Assembly (NCBI RefSeq): GCF_016462705.1
Contig: NZ_JAEMSS010000006.1
Span: forward strand, 1 to 51,274
Reading direction: 5' to 3'
Source: Nocardioides sp.
Lineage (GTDB): Bacteria; Actinomycetota; Actinomycetes; Propionibacteriales; Nocardioidaceae
Length of the DNA: 51,274 bases
The notes under the pieces were generated by a model that worked only from the letters and a program-made list of their open reading frames with translations, was not told the origin of the DNA and did not search any database. The position numbers were made by a program, and so were the translations under genes. Below, piece after piece: positions 8,230 to 18,412 of this stretch (positions within the stretch are counted from its first letter, which is position 1; every line of letters starts with the position of its first letter).

Positions 8230-9188
8230 CGGGCCTCCAGCTTTCGCATCTGACGGACGTTGTAGATGACGATGGGCATCACGAGCACGAAGATGAGCAC
8301 GGCCAGGGCAGCACCGAGTCCCGCGTTGTTGGAGCGGAAGCTCTGCACGTAGAACTCGTAGGCCAGGACGCTCGTGTCGAAGTTGCCGCCCGTCGCGGTG
8401 CGGACGATGTCGAAGACCTTCAGCGTGGTGATGCTGATGGTGGTCACCACGACGATCAGCGACGGTCTGATGCTCGGCACCGTGATGTAGCGGAACATCC
8501 GCAGCCCGCCGACCCCGTCCAGCTTGGCGGCCTCGACGATGTCCTCGGGGATCGCCTTGATGGAGGCCGAGAGGATCGTCATCGCGAAGCCGGCCTGGAC
8601 CCAGATCATGATCACGATCAGGAACAGGTTGTTCCACGGCTCGGTGAGCAGGAACTGGTAGGTGTCGAACCCCAGGGACTTGAGGACCTGGTTGGCCAGC
8701 CCGATCTGGGAGTTCTCCGCGTCGCGGTAGTCGTAGACGAACTTCCAGATGATCGACGCGCCCACCAGCGAGATCGCCATCGGCAGGAAGATCAGGCCCT
8801 TGGCGAACTTCTCGAACCTGGACCGGTCGACCAGGACCGCGTAGACCAGGCCGACGAACGTGGACACGATCGGGACGAGAGCCACCCACAGCGCGGTGTT
8901 GCGGAGCACCTTGATCTGCTCGGAGTTGGTGAACACGGTCTGGTAGTTGTCGAAGCCGACGAACCCGCTGCTCGTGTTGTCGCGGAAGGACTGGTAGATC
9001 GTGTTGATCGCCGGGTAGAGCAGCCCGAGCGCGATCAGCGCGATGGCGGGCAGCACGAAGGCGACGAACTGGAGCCGCTCGCCGTTGCGCGACCGGAACC
9101 GCGAGGTGAGCAGCAGGATCAGGGCGACGACCCCGAAGAAGACGGCGATGCAGATCAGGAGCTGGACGAACTTCTCACCCGTGGACAT
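8226..9188 (-). CDS. Sugar ABC transporter permease (AglF-like)
   Basis: This is a MalF-type permease (320 aa). An extra N-terminal membrane segment (residues ~8-27) is followed by an arginine-rich stretch and the core six-helix domain. The EAA loop reads EAAKLDGVGGLRMFRYITVP. The extra N-terminal helix and the long periplasmic loop near residues 165-185 are typical of the AglF group. It is coupled to the downstream permease by a 4-base overlap. A strong hairpin separates it from the binding-protein gene, probably lowering permease expression relative to the lipoprotein. Confidence 0.87.
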   Translation of the reverse strand: MSTGEKFVQLLICIAVFFGVVALILLLTSRFRSRNGERLQFVAFVLPAIALIALGLLYPAINTIYQSFRDNTSSGFVGFDNYQTVFTNSEQIKVLRNTALWVALVPIVSTFVGLVYAVLVDRSRFEKFAKGLIFLPMAISLVGASIIWKFVYDYRDAENSQIGLANQVLKSLGFDTYQFLLTEPWNNLFLIVIMIWVQAGFAMTILSASIKAIPEDIVEAAKLDGVGGLRMFRYITVPSIRPSLIVVVTTISITTLKVFDIVRTATGGNFDTSVLAYEFYVQSFRSNNAGLGAALAVLIFVLVMPIVIYNVRQMRKLEAR

Positions 9189-9254
9189 GTGGCACTCCCA
9201 TCGGACGCTGACAGATGGTGGCAGGCGGTGGCACGCCGGGACATGGATCCCGAG

Positions 9255-9287
9255 GGGCCCCGGCCGGTCGACGACCGGCCGGGGCCC
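9255..9287 (-). terminator. Strong intercistronic hairpin between binding protein and permease genes
   Basis: Perfect 15-bp GC-only-rich arms flank a 3-base loop (arms 9255-9269 and 9273-9287), 14 bases after the binding-protein stop. No T-run follows on the minus strand. Such hairpins after binding-protein genes are known to stabilise the upstream mRNA or partly terminate, giving more binding protein than permease. Which of these happens here is an inference. Confidence 0.7.
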
Positions 9288-9301
9288 GGGTCAGGCTGCG
9301 A

Positions 9302-10684
9302 TCAGGAGGAGGGCCAGGAGTCCTCGATCTGGCTGAGGACGGTCTCGCTGTCCTCGCCGGTGATCCAGGCGGTCATCCCCTTCCAGAAGGAGTTGGCGCC
9401 CACCTCGCCCGGCATCTGGTCCGAACCGTCGAAGCGGAAGACCGCCTCGGGGTCCTGCAGGATCTCACCGGACAGCTGGTCGATCGGGCTGACCAGGTTG
9501 GCGACGTCGAGACCCGTGTTGGCGCTGACCCAGCCGCCGGCCGGCGTGTTCTTGGCCTTCTCGTTGGCCCACACGTCGGTCGAGAGGTAGGTCTGCAGCG
9601 CCGCGACCTCGGGTGCGTCGGAGAACGCGGTGGTGAACTCGCCGCCACCCAGGACCGGGCGACCGAACTCGTCGCTCACGGTCGGCAGGTAGAACGCGAA
9701 CGCGTCGCCGTCCTCGGCCACGACGGTGCCCTCCGGCCAGTTCGCGGCGTAGAAGCCGGCCTGCCGGTGCATCGCGCACTTGCCGTCCAGGATCGGCAGG
9801 CCGCCGTCCTGGAACGCCGTCGTCGCGATCGACTTGACGTCGCCGATGCCGCCGTTGACGTACTCGTCGTTCTTGAGGATCTCGCCGACCTGGTCGAGAC
9901 CCTCGACGACCTGCGGGTCGTTGAACGGGATCTCGTGGTTGACCCAGTCGTCGTAGGCGTCCGGGCCGGCCGTGCGCAGCAGCACGTCCTCGAGCCAGTC
10001 GGTGGCCGGCCAGCCGGTCGCCTCACCGGACTCGATGCCGGCGCACCACGGCTTGATGCCGGCGGCCGCGATCGTGTCGGAGAGCGCGATCATGTCGTCC
10101 CAGGTCTCGGGGACGGTCCAGCCGTTCTCGCTGAACATCGTGGGCGAGTACCAGACGAACGACTTCACGTTCGCACCGAGCGGGGCGGCGTAGAGGGTGT
10201 CGTCCACGCTGCCGTAGGCACGCCAGTCCTCGCCGAAGAACTCGTCGACGTTGTCCGAGACCGTGTCGGGAGCCTCGACCACCTTGCCGGTCGCGACGAG
10301 GGTCTTGAGCAGGCCGGGCTGGGGGACGAACGCGATGTCCGGCGGGTTGCCCGCCTGGACGCGCACGGGCAGCTGGGCCTCGAACTCCTTGGAGCCCTCG
10401 TACTTGACCTCGGCGCCGGTGCAGGTCGTGAACAGCTTGTAGGAGTCGATCTGCGGCTTGTCCTCCGGCGCGACGATGGAGGTGTAGACGCCCACCTCGC
10501 GACCCGAGAGGTCTCCGAACTCGGCCAGCTGCTCGAGGTCTTCGCACTCGGCCTTGTCCTCGCCGGGCCACGTGCCTCCGGCGGCCTCGCCGCCCTCGTC
10601 GTCGTCGGCGCAGCCGGCCAGGACCAGTCCCGCGCTCACTGCCGCGGCGACCAGGGCCATCCGGCGCCTGTTGCGTAATGCCAT
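9302..10684 (-). CDS. Alpha-glucoside-type ABC transporter substrate-binding lipoprotein (AglE-like)
   Basis: This 460-residue extracellular binding protein has a basic N-terminus, a hydrophobic core and the lipobox LAGC (cysteine 25), followed by an acidic tether. The mature part has the extracellular solute-binding family fold, with a motif VQAGNPPDIAF that is typical of AglE/ThuE-like proteins. The ATG is preceded by GAGAGGA at a good distance. It is the first gene of its operon and reads away from a 234-bp control region shared with an ATPase gene. It probably binds a disaccharide; the exact sugar cannot be read from sequence. Confidence 0.85.
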   Translation of the reverse strand: MALRNRRRMALVAAAVSAGLVLAGCADDDEGGEAAGGTWPGEDKAECEDLEQLAEFGDLSGREVGVYTSIVAPEDKPQIDSYKLFTTCTGAEVKYEGSKEFEAQLPVRVQAGNPPDIAFVPQPGLLKTLVATGKVVEAPDTVSDNVDEFFGEDWRAYGSVDDTLYAAPLGANVKSFVWYSPTMFSENGWTVPETWDDMIALSDTIAAAGIKPWCAGIESGEATGWPATDWLEDVLLRTAGPDAYDDWVNHEIPFNDPQVVEGLDQVGEILKNDEYVNGGIGDVKSIATTAFQDGGLPILDGKCAMHRQAGFYAANWPEGTVVAEDGDAFAFYLPTVSDEFGRPVLGGGEFTTAFSDAPEVAALQTYLSTDVWANEKAKNTPAGGWVSANTGLDVANLVSPIDQLSGEILQDPEAVFRFDGSDQMPGEVGANSFWKGMTAWITGEDSETVLSQIEDSWPSS

Positions 10685-10725
10685 GCCAGGTCCTCTCTAG
10701 GTTTCAGCAAGGTTTCCAGGACCGA

Positions 10726-10739
10726 TGAAAACGTTTACA
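10726..10739. promoter_or_regulatory. LacI-family operator-like palindrome
   Basis: TGAAAACGTTTACA is a 14-base near-perfect palindrome, with only the third base pair asymmetric and the central CG typical of LacI-family operators. It is 42 bases upstream of the binding-lipoprotein start and markedly AT-rich for this genome. The LacI regulator encoded at 4862-5899 is the obvious candidate ligand. Confidence 0.65.
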
Positions 10740-10853
10740 TGGACTGTGGTCAATGAATGCCCGCATCACGATCTGGTAACGCAGGTCACAGTGTTCGGGT
10801 CGCGGACGTTTGCAGCGCCACCCCGTTCCGCCGGTGCCGGACCTATGCGTAGG

Positions 10854-10867
10854 GTGACCCGCGTCAC
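10854..10867. promoter_or_regulatory. CRP/GlxR-like binding site candidate
   Basis: GTGA and TCAC half-sites are separated by exactly six bases, matching the core of CRP-family sites (TGTGA-N6-TCACA) but lacking the outer T and A. It sits 51 bases upstream of the ATPase start. A cAMP-CRP type regulator would fit carbon-source control of this divergent promoter region. Confidence 0.4.
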
Positions 10868-10918
10868 TTCACAACGGATCGTCCGGCACGTTCCTGCCGG
10901 TGAAGGGAGCACATCAAC

Positions 10919-12007
<1,089 letters not shown>

Positions 12008-12033
12008 TCGACTGATCGACCGAAGTGTGGTGT

Positions 12034-12099
12034 CGCCGAGTCGGCGGTACTGCGGCCCCGGGCCGAAGGCCCCACTGCTGCCGTAGCGCCGACTCGGCG
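12034..12099. terminator. Bidirectional terminator between convergent genes
   Basis: Perfect 13-bp arms (12034-12046 and 12087-12099, CGCCGAGTCGGCG type) enclose a second GGGCC-GAA-GGCCC hairpin at 60-72 past base 12000. The structure lies between the convergent ATPase and hydrolase genes. It has no U-tract, as is common in GC-rich actinobacteria. Confidence 0.7.
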
Positions 12100-12147
12100 C
12101 ACGCGGCACCCCGCTGCGCCTGGCTGGGGACGCAGCCCACACGTGCA

Positions 12148-13068
12148 TCAGGCCCGGTCCGCGTTCCTCCGGATCGCGCTCGCGAACGTGTCGAAGAGGT
12201 CCGGGGGCAGGTCGTGCCCCATGCCGTCGATGAGCAGCAGCTCGGCGCCGGGGATCGCGGCCGCGGTGGCGCGCCCGCCGGAGACGTGCACCATCTTGTC
12301 GGCGAGCCCGTGCACGACCAGGGTGGGCATCCGCAGCGCCCGGAGCCGGGGTCCGCGGTTGGGCTGGGTGACGACCGCCAGCATGTGGCGCAGGGTGCCG
12401 CTGCCGCTGATGCCGCGGTCCCAGGTCTCGGCGGCCCGGGCGCGCACCTTCTCCTCGCTCTGCGGGTAGCCGGGAGAGCCGATCCGGTTCCAGACGACCA
12501 CCGTGGAGTCGAGGTAGTCCTGGCGTGTGCCTCGCTTCGCCAGCAGGTTGGGGAAGAGGCTGGGGTGCTGCCAGCCGACGGTGCGGCGGCCGGTCGTGGA
12601 CATGATGCTGGTCAGCGACCGCACCCGGCCCGGCTGCACGATGGCCATCGTCTGGGCGATCATCCCGCCCATCGACACGCCGACCACGTGGGCGGACTCG
12701 AGCCCGAGGTGGTCCAGCAGCCCGAACGCGTCGTCGGACAGCGCGTCCAGCGTGTAGGGGACCTTGACCCGGCGGCCGGCGAACGCGCTCACCAGCATCG
12801 CCCGGGTCACCCGCCCCCGGCCCCGGCTGGAGCGACCGGTGTCCCGGTTGTCGTAGCGCACGACGTAGAAGCCGCGCTCGGCGAGCATGGTGCAGAGCTC
12901 GGTGTCCCACCAGTTCATGGGGCCGCCCAGGCCCATGACGAGCAGCAACGGGTCGTCGTCGGGGTCGCCGAACGTCTGGTAGCAGAGCTCGATGCCGTCG
13001 CCCACCGGGGCGAACAGCTCGTCGGAGACCGCCACGGTGGCCGGAGAGCCATGGATCGACTGGTCCAT
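12148..13068 (-). CDS. Alpha/beta-fold hydrolase
   Basis: This cytoplasmic alpha/beta hydrolase has about 306 aa. The nucleophile elbow is GVSMGG (catalytic Ser near residue 131), the oxyanion region MGLGGPMNWW follows strand 3, and the catalytic His lies in GMGHDLP near the C-terminus. The Asp is probably in the HGLADKMV block. These features fit esterase or lactonase-like members. No substrate is suggested by the neighbours. ATG 13068 was chosen; GTG 13101 would add 11 residues of low conservation. The gene is divergent from the next hydrolase. Confidence 0.8.
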   Translation of the reverse strand: MDQSIHGSPATVAVSDELFAPVGDGIELCYQTFGDPDDDPLLLVMGLGGPMNWWDTELCTMLAERGFYVVRYDNRDTGRSSRGRGRVTRAMLVSAFAGRRVKVPYTLDALSDDAFGLLDHLGLESAHVVGVSMGGMIAQTMAIVQPGRVRSLTSIMSTTGRRTVGWQHPSLFPNLLAKRGTRQDYLDSTVVVWNRIGSPGYPQSEEKVRARAAETWDRGISGSGTLRHMLAVVTQPNRGPRLRALRMPTLVVHGLADKMVHVSGGRATAAAIPGAELLLIDGMGHDLPPDLFDTFASAIRRNADRA

Positions 13069-13149
13069 ACCCGTAGTCAACCGCAGGGATGGATGTCCCA
13101 CGCTCCCGGGTTACCTCCCCTTAACCTGCTGGACGGGGAAGGAGGTCGT

Positions 13150-14037
13150 ATGGACGACCAGCTGGAGGGTTCGACGCTCGGTTCCTTCCTCCTGCCCCAC
13201 GGTTTCCGCAGACCCGCGGTCCGCGCCGTGATCCGGGAGGGCCGGGTCGTGGCCGAGGCCGGCCGGTACGCCCTGGCGGCGCGCGCCGAGCGCCGCCACG
13301 GCCGCGAGTCGTCGTACCTCCAGCGCGCCAGCGTCCGTCAAGGGCCCCGTGGCGGCGACCCGGTGCTGCTGGTGCCGGGCTTCATGGCCGGTGACTACAC
13401 GCTCGCCGCGATGGCGAGGAGCCTGCGCCGGCGCGGCTACCGGACCTACCGCTCGCACATCGCCGCCAACGTGGGCTGCACGCTCGACGCGGCTGCCGCT
13501 CTCGAGGCCCGGATCGAGGCGATCGCCATCCGGCGCGGGACCCGGGTCAGCATCGTCGGGCACAGCCTCGGCGGCATGCTCGCTCGCGGACTCGCCGTAC
13601 GGCGCCCGGACCTGGTCGCGGGGATCGTCACCATGGGCAGCCCGATGCTGGCCCCCGGTGCCCATCACGTCGGCCTGACGGCCGGCGTGGAGGCGTTGGT
13701 GCGGCTGAGCCGGGCGGGACTCCCCGGGCTGATGTCGGCGGAGTGCGTCGCGGGCGCCTGCGCGCGGCAGAGCTTCGAGGAGAGCCGGGAGCCGATGCCC
13801 ACGGAGGTGGCCTTCACCGCCGTCTACTCCAAGCGCGACGGCATCGTCGACTGGCGGGCCTGTGTAGACCCCGAGGCCCGGGCGGTCGAGGTGACGGCGT
13901 CGCACGTCGGGATGGCCCTCGACCCGGCGGTCATCGACCAGGTCAGCCGGGCGCTCGCCCTCCAGGACGGCCGCGGGTCCGCGTACCGGCCGGGGAGAGG
14001 CTCAGCTCTCGAAGTCGACAGCGGCGAAAGCGCGTAG
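13150..14037 (+). CDS. Lipase-like alpha/beta hydrolase
   Basis: This 295-residue protein has the PGF oxyanion motif ([10 protein letters not shown]) and the lipase nucleophile elbow GHSLGG. The catalytic Asp is probably in [10 protein letters not shown] and the His in SHVGM. It resembles triacylglycerol lipase or acyltransferase-like hydrolases of actinobacteria. There is no clear signal peptide. The ATG follows an excellent ribosome site, AAGGAGG. The last 36 bases overlap the 3' end of glpX on the other strand, so the C-terminal ~12 residues are shared coding sequence. Confidence 0.82.
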   Translation: MDDQLEGSTLGSFLLPHGFRRPAVRAVIREGRVVAEAGRYALAARAERRHGRESSYLQRASVRQGPRGGDPVLLVPGFMAGDYTLAAMARSLRRRGYRTYRSHIAANVGCTLDAAAALEARIEAIAIRRGTRVSIVGHSLGGMLARGLAVRRPDLVAGIVTMGSPMLAPGAHHVGLTAGVEALVRLSRAGLPGLMSAECVAGACARQSFEESREPMPTEVAFTAVYSKRDGIVDWRACVDPEARAVEVTASHVGMALDPAVIDQVSRALALQDGRGSAYRPGRGSALEVDSGESA

Positions 14038-15048
14038 CTTCGAGAGCTGGTGCTCGGAGCGGATCGACCGGATGGTGCCGCTGCGCGACCGCATGACCAG
14101 CGAGTCGGTGGTGCAGCCTCCGGGCCGGTAGCGCACGCCGTGCATGAGGTCGCCGTCGGTGATCCCGGTCGCCACGAAGAAGCAGTCGTCGCCGGTGACC
14201 AGCTGGTCGGTCGTGAGCACGGCGTCGGGGCTCAGGTCGTGGCCCGCGTCCAGGGCGCGCTGCCGCTCCTCGTCGTCGGTCGGCCACAGCTGGCCCTGGA
14301 TGACGCCGTCCATGCACTTCATCGCGCAGGCCGCGATGATCCCCTCGGGGGTCCCGCCGATGCCGAGGAGGAGGTCGACGCCGCTCCCGGGCCGAGCTGC
14401 CGAGATGGCGCCCGCGACGTCGCCGTCGACGATGAACTTGATCCGCGCTCCGGTGGCCCGGATCTCGTCGACCAGTCCCTGGTGCCGGGGGCGGTCCAGC
14501 AGGACGACCGTCACGTCGGAGGGCTTGGTGCCCTTCGCCTTGGCCACCTGGTGGATGTTCTCGGCCACGGGGTAGCGGATGTCCACGACGTCGGCGGCCT
14601 CGGGGCCGGTGACCAGCTTGCGCATGTAGAAGACGGCCGAGGGGTCGTACATCGAGCCGCGCGGTGACACCGCGAGCACGGCGACGGCGTTGCTCATCCC
14701 CTTGGCGGTCAGGGTCGTGCCGTCGATCGGGTCGACCGCGACGTCGCACTCTGGACCGGTGCCGTCGCCGACCTGCTCGCCGTTGTAGAGCATCGGGGCG
14801 TTGTCCTTCTCGCCCTCGCCGATCACGACGGTGCCGTTCATCCCGATCGTCGAGATCATGACCCGCATCGCGTTGACCGCGACCGCGTCGGCGCCGTTCT
14901 TGTCGCCCCTGCCCACCCAGCGGGCCGCGGCCATGGCCGCCGCCTCGGTCACCCGTACCAGCTCGAGAGCGAGGTTGCGGTCCGGCGACGCCGCCGCGAC
15001 AGCCAGGTCGGGTGCGAGGGGCGGGGGTGGGGATCCGCTCTCGGTCAT
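14002..15048 (-). CDS. glpX: Class II fructose-1,6-bisphosphatase
   Basis: GlpX (348 aa) dephosphorylates fructose-1,6-bisphosphate in gluconeogenesis and needs a divalent metal ion. The hallmark blocks are intact: the GRGDKNGAD start region, IGEGEKD, VDPIDGT with the metal-binding Asp residues, and the glycine-rich IGGTPEG near residue 240. It is the only actinobacterial FBPase class normally present, hence probably essential on gluconeogenic carbon. It is divergent from the DUF4245 gene, an arrangement conserved in actinobacteria. Confidence 0.96.
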   Translation of the reverse strand: MTESGSPPPPLAPDLAVAAASPDRNLALELVRVTEAAAMAAARWVGRGDKNGADAVAVNAMRVMISTIGMNGTVVIGEGEKDNAPMLYNGEQVGDGTGPECDVAVDPIDGTTLTAKGMSNAVAVLAVSPRGSMYDPSAVFYMRKLVTGPEAADVVDIRYPVAENIHQVAKAKGTKPSDVTVVLLDRPRHQGLVDEIRATGARIKFIVDGDVAGAISAARPGSGVDLLLGIGGTPEGIIAACAMKCMDGVIQGQLWPTDDEERQRALDAGHDLSPDAVLTTDQLVTGDDCFFVATGITDGDLMHGVRYRPGGCTTDSLVMRSRSGTIRSIRSEHQLSKLRAFAAVDFES

Positions 15049-15103
15049 GCCCCAACCCTAGTGCCCCACCTCCTGCAGTGATCTCGCCCCGAGGGCTGAA
15101 AGG

Positions 15104-15709
15104 ATGGGTCGCGTGAGTGAACTCGAGGACGAGAGCCCGCGCGAGGAGCCGTCCCGCTACAGCCGGACCACCAACGGCTTGCTCGCGTCCCTGATCGTCA
15201 CGGTCCTCGCGGTCGGGGCGTTCGTCGTGTTCCGCGAGGCGTTCCGCGACCAGCCCGTGGTCACGCGCGACGCCGTCGACTACCTCGGCACCGTCGAGGA
15301 CGCGCAGGCGGGCGGGGTGGAGCTCGTCTACCCGAAGAACCTGCCCGACGGCTGGATCGCCACCAGCATCGACTTCGTGCCCGGCGAGCGTCCGGCCTGG
15401 GGGATCGGCATGCTCACCGCGGACGGCCGGTACGTCGGTCTGCGGCAGGAGGACGCCGATGTCGACGAGCTCGTCGCCAGCTACGTCGACGAGAACGCCG
15501 AGCCCGGCGACGAGAGCGGTGTCGAGAGCGGCCTCACCGCCGGACCCTGGCAGACCTGGGCCGACACCGGCGGGGACCTCGCGTACTCCACGACGCTCAC
15601 CGGCGGACAGGCCAGCACGATGGGGGAGACCCTGCTGGTCTACGGCTCCGCCAGCCGCGACGACCAGGAGCAGCTGATCGGGCTGCTCACGACCGCCGAG
15701 ATCGATTGA
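15104..15709 (+). CDS. DUF4245 membrane-anchored protein
   Basis: This 201-residue protein has an acidic cytosolic N-terminus, a single membrane helix near residues 26-46, and an extracytoplasmic domain of the DUF4245 family (YPKNLPDGW block, then WQTW). Its function is unknown. Its place between glpX and xseBA is common in actinobacteria, which supports it being a real gene. ATG 15104 and GTG 15113 are both possible starts; the second has AAAGGA at usual spacing. Confidence 0.85.
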   Translation: MGRVSELEDESPREEPSRYSRTTNGLLASLIVTVLAVGAFVVFREAFRDQPVVTRDAVDYLGTVEDAQAGGVELVYPKNLPDGWIATSIDFVPGERPAWGIGMLTADGRYVGLRQEDADVDELVASYVDENAEPGDESGVESGLTAGPWQTWADTGGDLAYSTTLTGGQASTMGETLLVYGSASRDDQEQLIGLLTTAEID

Positions 15710-15725
15710 ATACCCTCGTGAGCTT

Positions 15726-15818
15726 CGGCCCCAGGCCATGACGACGCTCGCTGCGCTCGCCGGCTCCGCCGTCGCCACGGCCGCGGGGCCGATCACGACG
15801 CGCGCGCGCTTCGCGCGC
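15726..15818. terminator. Complex inverted-repeat terminator region
   Basis: The 183-base gap between convergent genes holds two structures. A long imperfect stem runs from 15726 to 15791, with CGGCCCC pairing GGGGCCG at its ends and GACGACG/CGTCG inside. A compact hairpin with 7-bp GCGCGCG arms and a CTT loop follows at 15802-15818. The rest of the gap is GC-rich with GCTCGC-type direct repeats and no visible gene. Confidence 0.6.
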
Positions 15819-15892
15819 AACGCTCGCCTCGGTCGCCTCGCTCCCTCGCTCGCAACGGCGACCTGGCTCGCCTCGCGCAGTCGCGGCGGGAG

Positions 15893-16117
15893 TCAGTCTT
15901 CGTCGTCGTTGCCCTGAGCGGCGTCCAGCCGCTTCCGGACCCCGTCGAGCCACTGCTGGCAGACCGTCGCCAGGTGCTCGCCGCGCTCCCACAGCGCCAG
16001 CGACTCCTCCAGCGTGATGCCGCCGGCCTCGAGCCGCCGCACGGTCTCGACCAGCTCCTCCCGGGCCGTCTCGTAGGAGAGACCCTCGCCGTCGGTCTCG
16101 GTCGTCTTGTCAGCCAT
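15893..16117 (-). CDS. xseB: Exodeoxyribonuclease VII small subunit
   Basis: XseB (74 aa) joins XseA to form exonuclease VII, which degrades single-stranded DNA from both ends. The core pattern [17 protein letters not shown], then [12 protein letters not shown], is a textbook match. The ATG overlaps the end of xseA by eight bases, giving coupled translation. The acidic C-terminus (NDDED) is usual. The frame is open further upstream, but that part reads through xseA. Confidence 0.93.
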   Translation of the reverse strand: MADKTTETDGEGLSYETAREELVETVRRLEAGGITLEESLALWERGEHLATVCQQWLDGVRKRLDAAQGNDDED

Positions 16118-17354
16118 CGCTCTCCTCGAGCAGCTCGGTGCGGGTCGTGCCGGTGGTGACCGCGTGGACGCGTCCGTCGGCCACGCGCACGCTGATCGAC
16201 GCTTCGGGCGGGACGCCCGCGACCGACGTGACCACGTGCCCGTCGGCGTCCTCGAGCACGGCGTAACCACGTTGGAGGGTGGCGAGCGGCGACAGCGCGC
16301 GGGCCCGGGCGCGCTGGTGCGCGACGTCGTCCTGCGCCCGGTCCAGCCGGTGGCCGAGCGTGCGTCGCGCCCGGCCGACCAGGTCGCGCACCTCCTCGGC
16401 ACGCTCGTCGAGCAGGACCCGCGGGTCGCCCAGAACCGGTCGCGAGCGCAGGGCGTCGAGACCGGCCTGCTCGCGCGCCAGCCAGCCACCGAGCGTGTGC
16501 CGCAGCCGATGCCGGGCCGCATCGACCAGGCGCAGCTCCTCGGCGACGTCGGGGACGACGAGCTTGGCCGCGTCGGTCGGGGTCGACGCGCGGACGTCGG
16601 CGACCAGGTCGAGCAGCGGCTGGTCCTGCTCGTGGCCGATCGCGGAGACGACCGGGGTGCGGAGCCGGTGGACCGCCCGGATCAGCCCCTCGTCGGAGAA
16701 CGGCAGCAGGTCCTCGACCGACCCGCCACCCCTGGTGACCACGATGACGTCGACGTCGGGGTGGCGCTCGAGCCGGCTCAGGGCCTCCATCACCTCCCCG
16801 GCGGCACGCTGCCCCTGCATCGTGGCGTAGGCGACCTCGAAGGCGACGTTGGGCCACCGGCGGCGGGCGTTGTCGAGCACGTCCCGCTCCGCCGCGGACT
16901 CGGGCGCGGTCACCAGCCCGACCCGGCGCGGGAGGAACGGCAGGGCGCGCTTGAGCTCGCGGGCGAACAGCCCCTCGGCCGCCAGCAGCTGCCGACGCTG
17001 CTCGAGCCGGGCCAGCAGCTCGCCGAGCCCGACCATCCGGATCTCCCGGACGGCGAGCGAGAACGAGCCGCGGTTGGCGTAGTAGGACGGCTTGGCCAGC
17101 ACGACGACGCTCGCGCCCTCGACCAGCGGCGTCGCGAGGCTGTCGACCCGGTCGCGCGGGACGGTCAGGGGCACCGAGATGTCGGCCACCGAGTCGCGCA
17201 GCGTCATGAACACCGTCTGGATGCCCGGCCTGCGGTTGATCTGGGCGATCTGGCCCTCGACCCAGACCGCGCCCAGGCGGTCGACGTACTGGGAGACCAG
17301 GTTGGCGATCTGGCGCACCGGTGCCGGTGAGCTCGCGCTGGTCTCGAGGGGCAT
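16110..17354 (-). CDS. xseA: Exodeoxyribonuclease VII large subunit
   Basis: XseA (414 aa) is the catalytic subunit. An N-terminal OB-fold tRNA_anti-like domain (WVEGQIAQ...) covers residues ~15-110. The catalytic core includes [28 protein letters not shown] and [12 protein letters not shown] long coiled-coil region lies near residues 260-360, and the C-terminal LQRGYAVL motif is intact. The ATG at 17354 was chosen because the longer frame (to 17408) would overlap the divergent ispH start. Confidence 0.95.
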   Translation of the reverse strand: MPLETSASSPAPVRQIANLVSQYVDRLGAVWVEGQIAQINRRPGIQTVFMTLRDSVADISVPLTVPRDRVDSLATPLVEGASVVVLAKPSYYANRGSFSLAVREIRMVGLGELLARLEQRRQLLAAEGLFARELKRALPFLPRRVGLVTAPESAAERDVLDNARRRWPNVAFEVAYATMQGQRAAGEVMEALSRLERHPDVDVIVVTRGGGSVEDLLPFSDEGLIRAVHRLRTPVVSAIGHEQDQPLLDLVADVRASTPTDAAKLVVPDVAEELRLVDAARHRLRHTLGGWLAREQAGLDALRSRPVLGDPRVLLDERAEEVRDLVGRARRTLGHRLDRAQDDVAHQRARARALSPLATLQRGYAVLEDADGHVVTSVAGVPPEASISVRVADGRVHAVTTGTTRTELLEESDG

Positions 17355-17400
17355 GCGCTGGACTTTAGGGCGTCCTACCGACCGCCCATACGATGGTCGT

Positions 17401-18402
17401 ATGACCACCGACGTCGGGATGCCCCGCGTGCTCGCCCCGGACGAGGCCGAGCGCGCCGTGCTGCTGGCGGCGCCGCGCGGCTACTGCGCCGGCGTCGACC
17501 GGGCGGTCGTCACCGTGGAGAAGGCGCTCGACCTCTACGGCGCCCCCGTCTACGTCCGCAAGCAGATCGTCCACAACAAGCACGTGGTGGCCGACCTGGA
17601 GTCCCGCGGGGCGATCTTCGTCGAGGAGCTCGACGAGGTCCCGGCCGGGGAGACGGTGGTGTTCTCCGCGCACGGCGTCTCTCCCGCCGTCCACCAGCAG
17701 GCCGAGGAACGCGGGCTCAAGACCATCGACGCGACCTGCCCGCTGGTGACCAAGGTCCACCACGAGGCCAGGCGGTTCGCCTCCGACGACTACGACATCC
17801 TGCTGATCGGGCACGCCGGCCACGAGGAGGTCGAGGGCACGGCGGGCGAGGCCCCCGAGCACATCCAGCTCGTCGAGAGCCCCGCGGACGTGCCCGGCAT
17901 CGTGGTGCGCGACCCCGCTCGCGTGGCCTGGCTCTCCCAGACGACCCTGTCCGTCGACGAGACGCTGGAGACGGTGGCCGCGATCCGCGAGCGGTTCCCG
18001 CTGCTGCTCGACCCGCCCAGCGACGACATCTGCTACGCCACCCAGAACCGCCAGCTGGCGATCAAGGAGATCTCCCGCGGCGCGGACCTGGTGATCGTGG
18101 TCGGCTCCGGCAACTCGTCCAACTCGGTCCGGCTGGTCGAGGTTGCCCTCGAGGCGGGCGCCAAGGCGTCCTACCGCGTCGACGACGCCTCCGAGATCGA
18201 CGAGACCTGGCTCGACGGCGTCCGCACCGTCTCGGTCACGTCGGGTGCGAGCGTCCCGGAGTCCCTGGTCGACGAGGTGCTCGCCTACCTGGCCGATCGG
18301 GGCTACCCCGACGCCCAGGCGGTGCACAGCGCCGAGGAGTCACTGATCTTCGCGCTGCCCAAGGAGCTGCGCCGCGACCTCAAGGCTGCCGCGGCGCGGT
18401 AG
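17401..18402 (+). CDS. ispH: 4-hydroxy-3-methylbut-2-enyl diphosphate reductase
   Basis: IspH (333 aa) is the [4Fe-4S] enzyme of the last MEP-pathway step, making IPP and DMAPP for isoprenoids. The three cluster cysteines are in [16 protein letters not shown] and ICYATQNRQ. The conserved histidines in VHNKHVV and FSAHGVSP and the substrate-binding SGNSSNS motif are present. The ATG is 46 bases from the divergent xseA start, so promoters must be compact. ispH-xseA divergence is common in actinobacteria. Confidence 0.96.
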   Translation: MTTDVGMPRVLAPDEAERAVLLAAPRGYCAGVDRAVVTVEKALDLYGAPVYVRKQIVHNKHVVADLESRGAIFVEELDEVPAGETVVFSAHGVSPAVHQQAEERGLKTIDATCPLVTKVHHEARRFASDDYDILLIGHAGHEEVEGTAGEAPEHIQLVESPADVPGIVVRDPARVAWLSQTTLSVDETLETVAAIRERFPLLLDPPSDDICYATQNRQLAIKEISRGADLVIVVGSGNSSNSVRLVEVALEAGAKASYRVDDASEIDETWLDGVRTVSVTSGASVPESLVDEVLAYLADRGYPDAQAVHSAEESLIFALPKELRRDLKAAAAR

Positions 18403-18412
18403 CCGTCCTCGC

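Noticed and set aside
7291..8889. 532-codon version of the AglG-like permease
   Set aside because: The extra N-terminal 220 residues read through the AglF-like gene; ATG 8229 has the ATGA coupling.
17355..17408. Upstream start for xseA at 17408
   Set aside because: It would overlap the ispH start and adds residues absent from XseA homologues.
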